DNA from: Sporosarcina luteola | GTDB lineage: Bacteria; Bacillota; Bacilli; Bacillales_A; Planococcaceae | NCBI RefSeq assembly: GCF_007991495.1 | Contig: NZ_BJYL01000032.1 | Span: 1 to 64,000 of the forward strand | DNA: 64,000 nucleotides | Reading direction: 5' to 3' | Shown: positions 17,692 through 25,572 of the stretch, piece by piece | Layout: the number at the start of each line of letters is the position of its first letter | Numbering within the stretch: position 1 is the first letter of the stretch | Notes under the pieces: generated by a model | Database searches by the model: none | Told to the model about the DNA's origin: nothing | Seen by the model: the letters and a program-made list of their open reading frames with translations, nothing else | Program-made: the position numbers and the translations under genes

Positions 17692-18012
17692 ATGATGGAA
17701 AAACTTCAGTCGGTTGAACAATTTGAGGAATTGAAAAATGAGGAGCGGACGATGTTTCTTTTTTCTGCGGATTGGTGCCCGGATTGTCGGGTAATCGAGC
17801 CATTTTTACCTGGTCTTGAGGCGGATTATCCTGAATACCAGTTTGTGTATGTCGATCGAGATGAGTTTATCGATGTTTGTCAGCAACAGGATGTTTTTGG
17901 GATTCCAAGTTTCATCGCTTTCCATAATGGGGAAGAGGCCGGCCGTTTTGTGAGCAAGGACCGGAAGACGAAGGAAGAGATTGAGGCATTCATTAACGGA
18001 TTGTCATCTTAA
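17692..18012 (+). CDS. Thioredoxin family protein
   Basis: About 106 residues. Active-site motif WCPDC in FLFSADWCPDCRVIEPF, then the cis-Pro loop GIPSF. The CPDC centre differs from the CGPC of classical thioredoxin and is like YtpP-type thioredoxin-like proteins of Bacillus. ATG at 17692 or 17695 follows AAGGAG; an open frame extends upstream to 17614 without an RBS. Cytoplasmic, probably a thiol-disulfide reductase. Monocistronic. Confidence 0.87.
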   Translation: MMEKLQSVEQFEELKNEERTMFLFSADWCPDCRVIEPFLPGLEADYPEYQFVYVDRDEFIDVCQQQDVFGIPSFIAFHNGEEAGRFVSKDRKTKEEIEAFINGLSS

Positions 18013-18043
18013 TAAAAAAATATTGGTAATATCTCTAAATCAC

Positions 18044-18277
18044 GTTGATTTCCGCTCCAGGCGGACGCTTTCCGGGGGGCGGGCGGTGAGCCAATCGAAC
18101 AGCGAAGGGTTCGATTTGCCGTATTTCTGCGTTCTCTGCAGAAATTAAGGCATCCCTCACTCTGCTCCCAACGCTTCGCTTTTGGTCGCAAAAGCCGTTC
18201 TTCGTTACGGCTTTCACTGTGGGGTCTCACCTGTCCCGCTAATCCCCCAGGAGTCGCCGCCTTCCGCTCCAATCAAC
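18044..18277 (+). repeat. Structured dispersed repeat, copy 1 (long variant)
   Basis: Begins GTTGATT and ends AATCAAC. Internal arms AGGCGGACG / GTCGCCGCCT and GGTGAG / CTCACC can pair, giving a nested hairpin. It is ~100 bp longer than the other copies because of extra sequence in its centre. About 30 bp downstream (AAGTATCTGTATCTATACGG) is also shared with copy 2. Confidence 0.88.
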
Positions 18278-18420
18278 TAAGTATCTGTATCTATACGGCA
18301 AACGCGCCCTAGATTGTAGTACTGTACTTTTGCATAAATAGTGTTCGTATGCATGAAACATTAATTTATAGCGGGTGAACAGGTGGATTTTCAGCATAAT
18401 TGTGGTAAAGTAAAGGTATA
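18278..18420. other. Intergenic, no gene seen
   Basis: Contains the border motif AAACGCGCCC (about 18300-18310) that recurs through this accessory stretch, and at its end a -10-like TATACT (18417-18422) facing the antisense RNA. Confidence 0.5.
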
Positions 18421-18452
18421 CTAAAAAAGACTAGGTGCGCTAACACCCAGTC
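18421..18452 (-). terminator. Terminator of the toxin mRNA
   Basis: On the minus strand GACTGGGTG-TTAGCG-CACCTAGTC is followed by TTTTTT. It lies exactly where the antisense RNA should begin on the plus strand. Confidence 0.75.
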
Positions 18453-18561
18453 AATGCAGCTGACATCCGCATGAAGTGCGGTTGGCCTGTAATACGAGAG
18501 TTTTTACAAAAGAGTAACTACCCTGCTTACTGGCAAGTTAGCGTAGGGTGGTTACTTTTTT
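18429..18561 (+). ncRNA. Putative antisense antitoxin RNA of a type I toxin-antitoxin locus
   Basis: Predicted ~130-nt RNA running against the 3' end of the toxin gene. Evidence is a -10-like TATACT at 18417-18422 (the -35 is weak), an internal hairpin CCGCA-TGAAG-TGCGG, and a strong terminator at 18513-18561 (AGTAAC..ACCCT pairing with AGGGT.GTTACT, then TTTTTT). It covers the whole 3' UTR and the last codons of the toxin mRNA, as RatA and SR4 do for TxpA and BsrG. Boundaries are inferred. Confidence 0.65.
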
Positions 18562-18662
18562 CTATTGGTGAATAATGCAATCATCGCTACAATAGCTGTT
18601 ACCATTGCCGCGAAAAGCATTCCAAATTGGAATAGCATGTTCATTGCTTCGTATGTCACCAT
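18552..18662 (-). CDS. TxpA/BsrG-like holin-like toxin (type I toxin-antitoxin)
   Basis: 36 residues, too short for routine gene calling. It starts MVTYEAMNMLFQFGMLFAA, continues with a hydrophobic segment (MVTAIVAMIALF) and ends in the basic tail TNRKK. This matches the Hol-Tox toxin layout (TYEALxxM-x-F start, one membrane helix, basic end) of TxpA, BsrG and YonT. RBS AAAGGGGG is strong but partly paired in a 5'-leader hairpin. A convergent antisense RNA overlaps its 3' end. Expected to insert in the membrane when its antisense RNA is limiting. Family assignment is by motif, not by search. Confidence 0.78.
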   Translation of the reverse strand: MVTYEAMNMLFQFGMLFAAMVTAIVAMIALFTNRKK

Positions 18663-18667
18663 GTAAA

Positions 18668-18689
18668 CACCCCCTTTCTCAAGGGAGTG
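18668..18689 (-). promoter_or_regulatory. Shine-Dalgarno-sequestering hairpin in toxin mRNA
   Basis: On the minus strand CACTCCCTT-GAG-AAAGGGGGTG folds so that the ribosome binding site AAAGGGGG is base-paired. Translational silencing by such a hairpin is usual in type I toxin mRNAs. A -10-like TAGAAT lies upstream at 18726-18731. Confidence 0.6.
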
Positions 18690-18835
18690 CCGACCGCCCA
18701 TCCGCTTTATGTAGCTGCTTACACTATTCTATCACGTTTATGAATTGATAACAGGGAAATCAAAAAGATAACTGTCATCTTAAAAAGCTAATCCATCATT
18801 TACAAACGCGCCCGATTCTTGAACAGTGTCAAACC

Positions 18836-18965
18836 GTTGATTTCCGTTCCAGACGGACGCGTTCCGGAGGGCGTGCGGTGAACCAACCCGTTCGCTTCGC
18901 TTACGTTGGTTGTTTCACCTGTCCCGCTGATCCTCCCGGAGTCGCCGTCCTCCACTCCAATCAAC
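18836..18965 (+). repeat. Structured dispersed repeat, copy 2
   Basis: 130 bp from GTTGATT to AATCAAC, same architecture as the other copies, with GGTGAACCAAC in the first half and GTTGGTTGTTTCACC in the second half forming the inner stem. Downstream flank AAGTATTTGTTTCTATACGG is shared with copy 1. Confidence 0.9.
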
Positions 18966-19020
18966 CAAGTATTTGTTTCTATACGGCAAACGCGGCAAAT
19001 AATGAAATAGTGTACAACCC

Positions 19021-19152
19021 GTTGATTTCCGTTCCAGGCGGACGCGTTCCGCGGGCACAGCTTCAGCCTCCTCATCACTACGCTCCGCTCCGTTGGGGGG
19101 TCATCAGCTCGCGCTGTTCCCGCTGGAGTCGCCGCCTTCCACTCCAATCAAC
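19021..19152 (+). repeat. Structured dispersed repeat, copy 3
   Basis: 132 bp, GTTGATT to AATCAAC. The inner stem differs in sequence from copies 1 and 2 (GGGCACAGC with GCTGTTCCC instead of GGTGAG with CTCACC) but can still pair. Confidence 0.9.
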
Positions 19153-19214
19153 TAGAGTGTGCTATCAAACAATCGCGCCCGATTGATGAATATGTAGGTT
19201 AAAGTATTTATAGG

Positions 19215-19691
19215 TTAAAGTTTTAACACAGTTACTATTTCATTTTCGCATATCTCGCCGTTATCACGGAATCCAAAACTTTCATAGAACCTTTTAGCAA
19301 CAACATTATCGGCATCATATTCTAACCAACAATATTGGGCATGCCCTACTGGGAATGTGCGTATGAACTCCAATACCTTTTTCATAGCCTCCCTACCATA
19401 CCCCTGATTTTGGTATCTTTTATCTATCATAAGACGCAATATACAATAATTGTTATTAGCGATTTTCGGAAGCTCGTAACCAGTAATACCATAAACAATC
19501 ATAACAAATCCCACTATCTGTTCATCAGCATAAATTGCAAAAGGAAGTGGACTACCACCATTGATAGCAAGAACATAGCATGAAGCAACACTTGAAAGAT
19601 TGGATGCGACAAAACGGCGTTGGTCATCTGCAACTTCTAATTTGAATACCTCTCTTCTATTTTCTAATGTAATTCCTCGAAGTGAAATCAT
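19215..19691 (-). CDS. GNAT acetyltransferase, BltD/spermidine acetyltransferase-like
   Basis: 158 residues. ILRLMIDKRYQNQGYGREAMKKVLEFI is the acetyl-CoA binding motif A, and WLEYDADNVVAKRFYESFGFRDNGE the motif B ending typical of the BltD/PaiA diamine acetyltransferase group, so polyamines are plausible substrates. ATG at 19691 is chosen (GGAAGGAGTGAGCTAC upstream) over a GTG at 19700. Lies in the accessory stretch flanked by GCGCCC border motifs, so probably mobile cargo. Confidence 0.85.
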   Translation of the reverse strand: MISLRGITLENRREVFKLEVADDQRRFVASNLSSVASCYVLAINGGSPLPFAIYADEQIVGFVMIVYGITGYELPKIANNNYCILRLMIDKRYQNQGYGREAMKKVLEFIRTFPVGHAQYCWLEYDADNVVAKRFYESFGFRDNGEICENEIVTVLKL

Positions 19692-19844
19692 GTAGCTCAC
19701 TCCTTCCGAAAATTAATTTACTCTTCTTCTATTCTTTAAAAGAGACTTCGTATGAAGTCCTTCTACCATTCAATACTTGAGTATTAAGCATAATGGCCCG
19801 TTAGAAGTGCAGCCCTTTTTCGGCAACTGCGCCTGATAATGGAA

Positions 19845-20420
19845 TTAAGTTACTTTAAAGAACTCTTTTTCCAAAATAGAATAAAAGTATTGGTCAGTCC
19901 ATTTACTATGCCAAAAAAGTTCTTCCTTGAATATAGCTTCTCTTACCATACCAATGTATTCCATTAAAGTTGCGGAGGATTTATTGTTTGAATTACACAT
20001 TCCAACTACTTTATGTGCGTTTAACTTGTTGAATGCAAATTCCAATAAAAGTTTAGCCGCTTCTCTGTCATAACCTTTTCTCCTATATTCGGGAAGTATT
20101 GCAAAACCAATTTCCCAGCTTTTTCTATAATCATTATAGCTCCATATTTGCTCTAAGCCGATCGGTGTTTTTCTTCCGTTCGCTATCAAATTGACTATAA
20201 AATCATAATTCCCATTTTGTCTTCTATATATTTTATTAATATATTCCTCCCGTACAACATCTTCATTAGACTGTGCAAATTCCTCATATTTCCATAAACT
20301 TTTATCGCATTCGATCCTGCAAATAAAATCCAGATCATTAATTGATAATCTTGATAATATCAATTTATCTCCCACAATCTCCAAATTACTCCCCCCATTA
20401 GCCCACATAGTTTTTTCCAT
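19845..20420 (-). CDS. GNAT acetyltransferase, RimJ/RimL-like
   Basis: 191 residues, strongly AT-rich compared with surrounding genes. Acetyl-CoA motif WEIGFAILPEYRRKGYDREAAKLLLEFAF and the following HKVVGMCNSNNKSSATLMEYIGM are standard for RimJ/RimL-type proteins that acetylate ribosomal-protein N-termini or small molecules; the real target is unknown. No strong RBS is visible before the first ATG, so the start is uncertain. Low GC and border motifs on both sides suggest horizontal acquisition. Confidence 0.8.
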   Translation of the reverse strand: MEKTMWANGGSNLEIVGDKLILSRLSINDLDFICRIECDKSLWKYEEFAQSNEDVVREEYINKIYRRQNGNYDFIVNLIANGRKTPIGLEQIWSYNDYRKSWEIGFAILPEYRRKGYDREAAKLLLEFAFNKLNAHKVVGMCNSNNKSSATLMEYIGMVREAIFKEELFWHSKWTDQYFYSILEKEFFKVT

Positions 20421-20490
20421 ATAATGGCCCGTTTGCGATATTGGCGATATTGCTTGTTCAGCATTAGTGCCCGTTTCGGGAATAGTAGAT

Positions 20491-20709
20491 TTAAATTTTA
20501 CGCTTTAATAAGTTTATTGCATAGTACATGAGTGATATCAAAAATGATAGCAGTATTACGATTATCGTGCCAAATGTATAAATAGCTGTTTCAGCATAAT
20601 CTCCACCATCAAACAAATTACCAAATACAAAGTATAAAACCACACTAGCAATTAACGTTAAGAAAAAAACACTAATATATTTGGATATATTATCCCTCCT
20701 ACGAGTCAA
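20491..20709 (-). CDS. Small two-helix membrane protein, unusual start
   Basis: About 65-72 residues with two hydrophobic segments (ISVFFLTLIASVVLYFVFG and TFGTIIVILLSFLISLMYYAI) and a basic end LLKRKI. A textbook AGGAGGG lies 6 nt before an AUA codon at 20688, where an ATG would be expected. The nearest accepted start is a TTG at 20709 with weaker signals. The frame also runs on into the neighbouring repeat up to 20901, which is not believed to be coding. Family unknown; it may be a decayed gene. Confidence 0.5.
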   Translation of the reverse strand: MTRRRDNISKYISVFFLTLIASVVLYFVFGNLFDGGDYAETAIYTFGTIIVILLSFLISLMYYAINLLKRKI

Positions 20710-20755
20710 TACAATAGCCCTGTTTGATGAATATAACTTATGAAATATACGCTCC

Positions 20756-20888
20756 GTTGCTTGGAGTGCAGGCGCCGACTCCGGGAGGATTAGCGTGAGC
20801 CTTGAGACCCCGCAGGGCGCATGCCTTTCGCGACCGAGGAGGCTCAAGTCACGCCCTCCGGAAAGCGTGCGCCGGAACGGAAAGCAAC
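20756..20888 (-). repeat. Structured dispersed repeat, copy 4 (inverted)
   Basis: 133 bp with ends GTTGCTT and AAGCAAC; different letters from copies 1-3 but still perfectly complementary. Orientation opposite to copies 1-3. Confidence 0.9.
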
Positions 20889-21145
20889 AGTTTATACTCA
20901 ATATCTTGGCCTCGTTTGCTTAATACTAAATTATTCACCCTTTTATAAATAGCATAATCTATCTTTATTTTGAACAACCATGTCGATTGATTTAATATAG
21001 ACCGACTATATAAGCAGAGGTATCGGACAGCAATGGAAACAAATCATCAAATCTTTTTTATGAATAATCTAAAAATTCCCTCATTTTTTAAATGTCATTT
21101 TCCCGTATGAACAATATCATCTCTTTTTTCAGGATTCTGGATTTT
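20889..21145. other. AT-rich intergenic region, no gene seen
   Basis: No frame with an RBS and no repeat recognised. Confidence 0.5.
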
Positions 21146-21185
21146 AAAAAAGATATCGGGAAAGAGATAGCCGATATCTTTTTCA
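21146..21185 (-). terminator. Terminator of the glycerophosphodiesterase gene
   Basis: AAAAAGATATCGG pairs with CCGATATCTTTTTT on the minus strand, with a T-run after it. Confidence 0.85.
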
Positions 21186-21902
21186 TTACGAAAACAAAAC
21201 CGACATTCTTTCTGGGTAATCCGTGAAAATGGATTCTACACCGGAGTGTTTTAACATTTGCGCATAATTTTCGTCATTGACGGTGAATGTTCGGACAGGC
21301 ACACCTGCCTCGTAAACTTCCCTCAATGATGGACGAACTGCTGTCGGGAAGAAAAGGTGAAGCGCATCCGCAGGCAAGTTTTGTAAGTAATCTAATGGGT
21401 TGACAAGAACTTCCATGAATAAAGCACCTGTCTCGATTTGTGGAGCTAGTTGTTTCGCCATTTGAATTGCGCCGTGGTCGAAAGAGGATAGAATGACGCG
21501 TGACTCGATTTGACGATCTGAAATAATGGCCAACACTTTTTCAACCATCCCTTCGTAAGGGAAAATATCGGATTTCAATTCGATATTCAGTTTATGTTCA
21601 GTCTGAGCGAAGATGTCTAGAACTTCGTCAAGTGTTGGAATCGTTTCTCCTGCAAATTCGGGAGCAAACCAACTGCCATAATCATACAATTTCAATTCAT
21701 CCAATGTCATATCTTTTACATAACCATGACCATTCGATGTGCGGTCGATCGATTCATCATGGATGACTACGAGTTCACCATCAGCAGTCATATGTACATC
21801 GAATTCCACTCCGTAAATCGGTAAACGTGCTGCTTCTCTAAAAGATGATAATGTGTTTTCAGGAAAGTTTCCTGATGCTCCCCGATGGGCGAAAACATTC
21901 AT
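21186..21902 (-). CDS. Glycerophosphodiester phosphodiesterase (UgpQ-like)
   Basis: 238 residues from ATG 21902 with a strong GTAGGAGG. The GDPD catalytic signature is complete: HRGASGNFPENTLSSFREA (catalytic His, Glu), then GVEFDVHMTADGELVVIHDESIDRTSNG (metal-binding Glu/Asp and second catalytic His). It hydrolyses glycerophosphodiesters to glycerol-3-phosphate plus an alcohol. No signal peptide, so a cytoplasmic form. An extended frame upstream to 21998 lies inside the abrB terminator and is rejected. Confidence 0.92.
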   Translation of the reverse strand: MNVFAHRGASGNFPENTLSSFREAARLPIYGVEFDVHMTADGELVVIHDESIDRTSNGHGYVKDMTLDELKLYDYGSWFAPEFAGETIPTLDEVLDIFAQTEHKLNIELKSDIFPYEGMVEKVLAIISDRQIESRVILSSFDHGAIQMAKQLAPQIETGALFMEVLVNPLDYLQNLPADALHLFFPTAVRPSLREVYEAGVPVRTFTVNDENYAQMLKHSGVESIFTDYPERMSVLFS

Positions 21903-21939
21903 TTTGCTCAACCTCCTACAATGATAAAATTCCATTCGA

Positions 21940-21968
21940 AAAGGGCAACGGAACATCCGTCGCCCTTT
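21940..21968 (-). terminator. Terminator of abrB-like gene
   Basis: AAAGGGCGACGGA pairs with TCCGTTGCCCTT on the minus strand, followed by a short T stretch. Confidence 0.75.
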
Positions 21969-21972
21969 GTTG

Positions 21973-22251
21973 TTATTCCCAGGTCTTATTGCTGTCAATT
22001 TCCTTTTTTAGGATTTCGGCACCTTTTGGACTGAGAAACATGCCATTGGCTAGTCGTTTGTTTTGTGGGGTAATTTCTCCGGTAACGATACAAGCTTCGT
22101 CCACAACGTATTTTCGCAGGATAATCATATCATCATCCACAAAAATTTCCATTGGAGCTCCTTTGTCGAGCTTCAGCGTATTTCGCAATTCTTTAGGGAT
22201 TACAATTCGACCAAGATGGTCAACCTTCCTTACAATTCCCAGACTACGCAT
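21973..22251 (-). CDS. abrB: AbrB-family transition-state regulator
   Basis: 92 residues, about the 94 of B. subtilis AbrB. The N-terminal swapped-hairpin DNA-binding domain (GIVRKVDHLGRIVIPKELRNTL) and the C-terminal multimerisation half (CIVTGEITPQNKRLANGMFLSPKGAEIL) are both present. AbrB represses stationary-phase and sporulation genes during growth. A paralogue such as Abh has the same layout, so the exact identity is not certain. Monocistronic with its own terminator. Confidence 0.85.
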   Translation of the reverse strand: MRSLGIVRKVDHLGRIVIPKELRNTLKLDKGAPMEIFVDDDMIILRKYVVDEACIVTGEITPQNKRLANGMFLSPKGAEILKKEIDSNKTWE

Positions 22252-22446
22252 AATATCCTCCCTAACATCGTGATTTTTATTATACTAGTGCTACTAGTGT
22301 ACCAGATATATAGAAAAAATACAAAAATATGAATATAACATCTTCTCTTTACCTATTCATTCTATTCCACTAATACAAGCTTTAAAACTATTCTAAACAA
22401 GGAATTCTGTTAAAATAGGTAAGGTTTCATTGAGAGGAGAGAAATT

Positions 22447-23304
22447 ATGTCGTTTATTCATAAAAAATCAGTTGTTTTTGATTATGTACAAATCGTAGTC
22501 GGCTCAGTTTTTGTCGGTCTTGCATTTAATATATTTTTCTTGCCGGCTCGAATTGCCGCGGGAGGTATTTCGGGTGTCAGTACGATCTTATACGAATTAT
22601 TCGGATATAATCCTGCGATTGTCCAATGGTTGATTAATATTCCATTGATCGCATTAGGATTGTTGCTGGCAGGGAAGGAATTCAGTGCTAAAACAATTGT
22701 AGGGACGTTCAGTGTTCCATTCGTCATTTATTTGACGAGCGGAATCGACTTACCAATCCATAATCCGCTGCTAAGTTCGATTTACGGTGGAATCATGCTC
22801 GGCATCGGTCTAGGAATTGTTTATCGGGGGAATGGATCGACAGGCGGAACGGCTTTAATTGCACAATTGCTGAAGAAGTATACCGGCATTTCCAGCGGCT
22901 TTTCACAGCTCATTGTTGACGGTGTCGTTGTTGTCACATCAGCATTCGTCTTCAATTTTGAACTGGCTTTATATGCACTTATGTCGATTTATGTGACAAG
23001 TAAAGTAATCGATTTTGTTCAATTGCAAACATCACCAACAAAGCTTGTGCTTATCATTACAGAACAAGAAGAGAAGATCCAATCGATCATTAAGAATGAG
23101 ATTGACCGGGGTTTGACAAAAGTAAAATCAACAGGTGGTTTTTCGAATGATGAGAAGACGATGATTTTATGTGTTGTGGAGCAATCGGAGGCGGTTTATT
23201 TGAAAAAGGTGCTACAAGCAGCAGAACCATCCTCTTTCGTCATCTTCCTAAACGCCTCAGAAATACTTGGACTTGGATTTTCAAAAGCAAAAGTCCACCA
23301 ATAA
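22447..23304 (+). CDS. YitT family membrane protein (DUF2179)
   Basis: 285 residues; five to six hydrophobic segments in the first ~190 residues (FVGLAFNIFFLPARIAAGGISGVSTIL is the family start) and a soluble C-terminal DUF2179 domain (GLTKVKSTGGFSNDEKTMILCVVEQSEA). Widespread paralogous family in Bacillales, function not established. RBS GAGAGGAG. Followed by the S-box leader of metA. Confidence 0.88.
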   Translation: MSFIHKKSVVFDYVQIVVGSVFVGLAFNIFFLPARIAAGGISGVSTILYELFGYNPAIVQWLINIPLIALGLLLAGKEFSAKTIVGTFSVPFVIYLTSGIDLPIHNPLLSSIYGGIMLGIGLGIVYRGNGSTGGTALIAQLLKKYTGISSGFSQLIVDGVVVVTSAFVFNFELALYALMSIYVTSKVIDFVQLQTSPTKLVLIITEQEEKIQSIIKNEIDRGLTKVKSTGGFSNDEKTMILCVVEQSEAVYLKKVLQAAEPSSFVIFLNASEILGLGFSKAKVHQ

Positions 23305-23355
23305 GGTGTGTACAATTTTTTAAAAAGTGCTATAATAGTTCACAACTGAATATTT

Positions 23356-23458
23356 CTTATCAAGAGAAGCTGAGGGATTTGGCCCGATGACGCTTCAGCA
23401 ACCTCTGCAATTGCAGGAAGGTGCTACCTCCAACAAGATTTTAATCTTGAGAGATAAG
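23356..23458 (+). promoter_or_regulatory. SAM-I riboswitch (S-box)
   Basis: All S-box landmarks are present: the P1 pair CTTATC / GATAAG, AGAGAAGCTGAGGGA, TGGCCCGATGA, GCTTCAGCAACC and GGTGCTACCTCC. A terminator at 23479-23515 (CCTCGTTCC with GGAACGGGG, then TTTTTT) follows. The promoter TGTACA-16-TATAAT lies at 23309-23336. High S-adenosylmethionine should switch off metA. Confidence 0.95.
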
Positions 23459-23536
23459 AACGAAGAAACCGATATTAATCCTCGTTCCTATCTATTTGGA
23501 ACGGGGTTTTTTATTTTTGAAAAGGGGGAATTATAC

Positions 23537-24445
23537 ATGCCGATTAATATACCGGAACAACTACCAGCACGTGAATTGTTGAAAGAGGAAAAGATTTTCG
23601 TCATGGATGAAGGGCGGGCAACTGCTCAGGATATCCGGCCTTTAAATATCCTGATCCTGAATTTAATGCCTGAAAAAGAAAGGACGGAGCTTCAATTGCT
23701 TCGGCTGCTCGGGAATACGCCATTGCAGGTGAATGTTTCTTTTTTGAACACTGCTACATATGAATCGAAAAATGTGAGTAAAAATCATTTAGATTCATTT
23801 TATACGACGTTCGAATTTGTCAAGAATCGCCGGTTTGACGGACTGATTATTACAGGTGCTCCAATTGAGCATCTTGAGTTCGAGGATGTTGCTTATTGGG
23901 AAGAATTGCAACAGATCATGGATTGGTCCAAAACGAATGTGACGTCAATATTGCATATTTGTTGGGGAGCACAAGCAGCGCTTTATCATCATTACGGTAT
24001 TAATAAATTCGAATTGCCTAAAAAGCTCTCCGGAGTATTCTGCCATACATTGACAGATCCAACTGTGAAATTGGCTCGTGGTTTCAACGATCTTTTTGAA
24101 GCGCCGCATTCCCGATATACGTCCGTTTCAATTGAGGAGATTGAGAAGAACCCTGAATTACAGTTATTGGCACTTTCTGAAGATGCGGGCGCATTCATTG
24201 TCCTATCAAAAGATGGTAAGCATATTATGATTACTGGACATTTGGAGTATGATGCGTGCACGCTTGGGGAGGAATATGAACGCGATTTGAAAAAAGGGGT
24301 TGAAATCGATATGCCGGAGAACTATTTCCCGAATAACGATCCGACAAAGCAACCATTCAACACGTGGCGTTCACATACGCATCTTCTTTTCTCGAACTGG
24401 CTGAACTATTACGTCTACCAGGAAACGCCGTTCGAATGGGAGTGA
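23537..24445 (+). CDS. metA: Homoserine O-acyltransferase, predicted acetyl-CoA type
   Basis: 302 residues from ATG 23537, RBS AAAGGGGG after the S-box terminator. Glutamine amidotransferase-like fold with nucleophile Cys142 in [10 protein letters not shown] and the catalytic His/Glu in ITGHLEYDA. Residue 111 is Glu (GAPIEHLEF). Work on MetA showed that Glu at this position goes with acetyl-CoA and Gly with succinyl-CoA use, so an acetyltransferase is predicted despite the usual succinyl annotation. First committed step of methionine synthesis from homoserine. Confidence 0.94.
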   Translation: MPINIPEQLPARELLKEEKIFVMDEGRATAQDIRPLNILILNLMPEKERTELQLLRLLGNTPLQVNVSFLNTATYESKNVSKNHLDSFYTTFEFVKNRRFDGLIITGAPIEHLEFEDVAYWEELQQIMDWSKTNVTSILHICWGAQAALYHHYGINKFELPKKLSGVFCHTLTDPTVKLARGFNDLFEAPHSRYTSVSIEEIEKNPELQLLALSEDAGAFIVLSKDGKHIMITGHLEYDACTLGEEYERDLKKGVEIDMPENYFPNNDPTKQPFNTWRSHTHLLFSNWLNYYVYQETPFEWE

Positions 24446-24456
24446 TCATCTAATGT

Positions 24457-24505
24457 AAACAAGCAAAGCGGGAATTGCCTGATTCCATGCTTTGCTTTTG
24501 TTTGT
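24457..24505 (+). terminator. Terminator after metA
   Basis: AAACAAGCAAAGC pairs with GCTTTGCTTTTGTTT; T-rich arm on the plus strand. Confidence 0.75.
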
Positions 24506-24561
24506 CTACGTATATTGCAATCGTTCTATCACACACTAGTGTAAGTGGAGGTGTGATAAAA

Positions 24562-25275
24562 ATGATTTCGGATGTAATCTCTAAATTGGACTTTTGGGAA
24601 ATGATGCTGCGAACGACATTTGCTTTTATCATTTTAATGATTCTCGCCAGATTCATGGGAAAAAAACAGATTTCACAACTAACTTTTTTCCACTATGTGA
24701 CAGGGATTACGATCGGATCCATTGCGGCTGAGATTGCGGGTCAATCGGAAACCCCATTTTTGAATGGTGCTGTTGCAATGGTTTGGTGGGCAGTTCTAAC
24801 TGTATTAATGAACTTATTAACAATCAAGTCGAAGAAAGCCCGGGTCTTATTCGATGATCAACCGACCATCATTATACACAGAGGGAAAATAAGTGAACAA
24901 GGGATGAAGAAGGCCCGTCTAACTTTAAATGATTTAAACATGATGCTCCGTGAGCAAAGTATTTTCACGGTCACAGACGTGAACTATGCCATTCTTGAGC
25001 CGAATGGACAGTTAAGTGTCATGAAAAAAGCGGCTCAAGAAGCTGCGACGCGTAAAGATGTTAAAGCGCCTGCTAATGAGCCGAAGTATATACCGACAGA
25101 AATCATTTCGGATGGGAAATTAATAAAAGAAAATTTAACCGAGCTGAAGCTGACGGAAGAATGGGTTTATGAAGAGTTGAGGAAAAAAGGAATCGGCAAA
25201 GTGGAGCAAGTGTATTATGCTGAAATTCTTGCAGACGGTAGTTTTCATATCGATCAACGGACGGAAGAGAAATAG
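24562..25275 (+). CDS. DUF421 membrane protein (YetF/YrbG-like)
   Basis: 237 residues from ATG 24562 with GGAGGTGTG upstream. Three hydrophobic segments in the first 100 residues (RTTFAFIILMILARFMGKKQISQLTFFHYVTGITIGSIAAE is characteristic), then two cytoplasmic DUF421/YetF domains with RLTLNDLNMMLREQSIFTVTDVNYAILEPNGQLSV. Common multicopy family of spore formers; role not known. The frame open upstream to 24475 overlaps the metA terminator and is not used. Confidence 0.88.
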   Translation: MISDVISKLDFWEMMLRTTFAFIILMILARFMGKKQISQLTFFHYVTGITIGSIAAEIAGQSETPFLNGAVAMVWWAVLTVLMNLLTIKSKKARVLFDDQPTIIIHRGKISEQGMKKARLTLNDLNMMLREQSIFTVTDVNYAILEPNGQLSVMKKAAQEAATRKDVKAPANEPKYIPTEIISDGKLIKENLTELKLTEEWVYEELRKKGIGKVEQVYYAEILADGSFHIDQRTEEK

Positions 25276-25327
25276 GGGGGAGGCATCTGCCCCTTCTTTC
25301 GGCTGTGAAAAAATATGATTTGTGAAA

Positions 25328-25530
25328 GAATGAGAACTTATCTTGGAAGAACGAGAACTCATTGTGCTGGAATGAGAACTTTCTTGGTGAGATGGAGAAC
25401 TCTTTGCATTGGAATGAGAACTTGCCATGTAAGAACGAGAACACTTTGCCTAAGAATGAGAACTTACCTTAGAAGAACGAGAACATATTACTCCAATACG
25501 AGAACTTTATTAGAAGAACAAGAACTTTTG
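25328..25530 (+). repeat. 21-bp alternating tandem repeat array (GAAYGAGAACT family)
   Basis: About ten units of 21 bp with core GAATGAGAACT alternating with GAACGAGAACT. Same family as 4349-4448, opposite orientation. The 21-bp period keeps reading frames open on both strands, so apparent ORFs here are artefacts. It ends right at the tetR promoter. Confidence 0.88.
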
Positions 25531-25538
25531 TGTTATAA

Positions 25539-25555
25539 TGAATGACAGTCATTCA
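25539..25555. promoter_or_regulatory. Operator of the TetR regulator (own promoter)
   Basis: Perfect 17-bp palindrome TGAATGACAGTCATTCA overlapping the end of a TATAAT -10 box (25534-25539). A near-identical site lies before the SMR genes at 26205. Confidence 0.8.
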
Positions 25556-25572
25556 GTGGAAGGGGGAGGCAA

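Noticed and set aside
18009-18272. 87-residue open frame on the minus strand
   Set aside because: It is a translation of structured repeat copy 1. Similar frames occur in the other repeat copies (18800-19147, 34881-35129) and are not conserved as proteins.
25103-25545. Overlapping open frames on both strands in the GAGAAC array
   Set aside because: A 21-bp period keeps frames open by default. The peptides are repetitive (RTRT or SFSFQ runs) and lack start signals.
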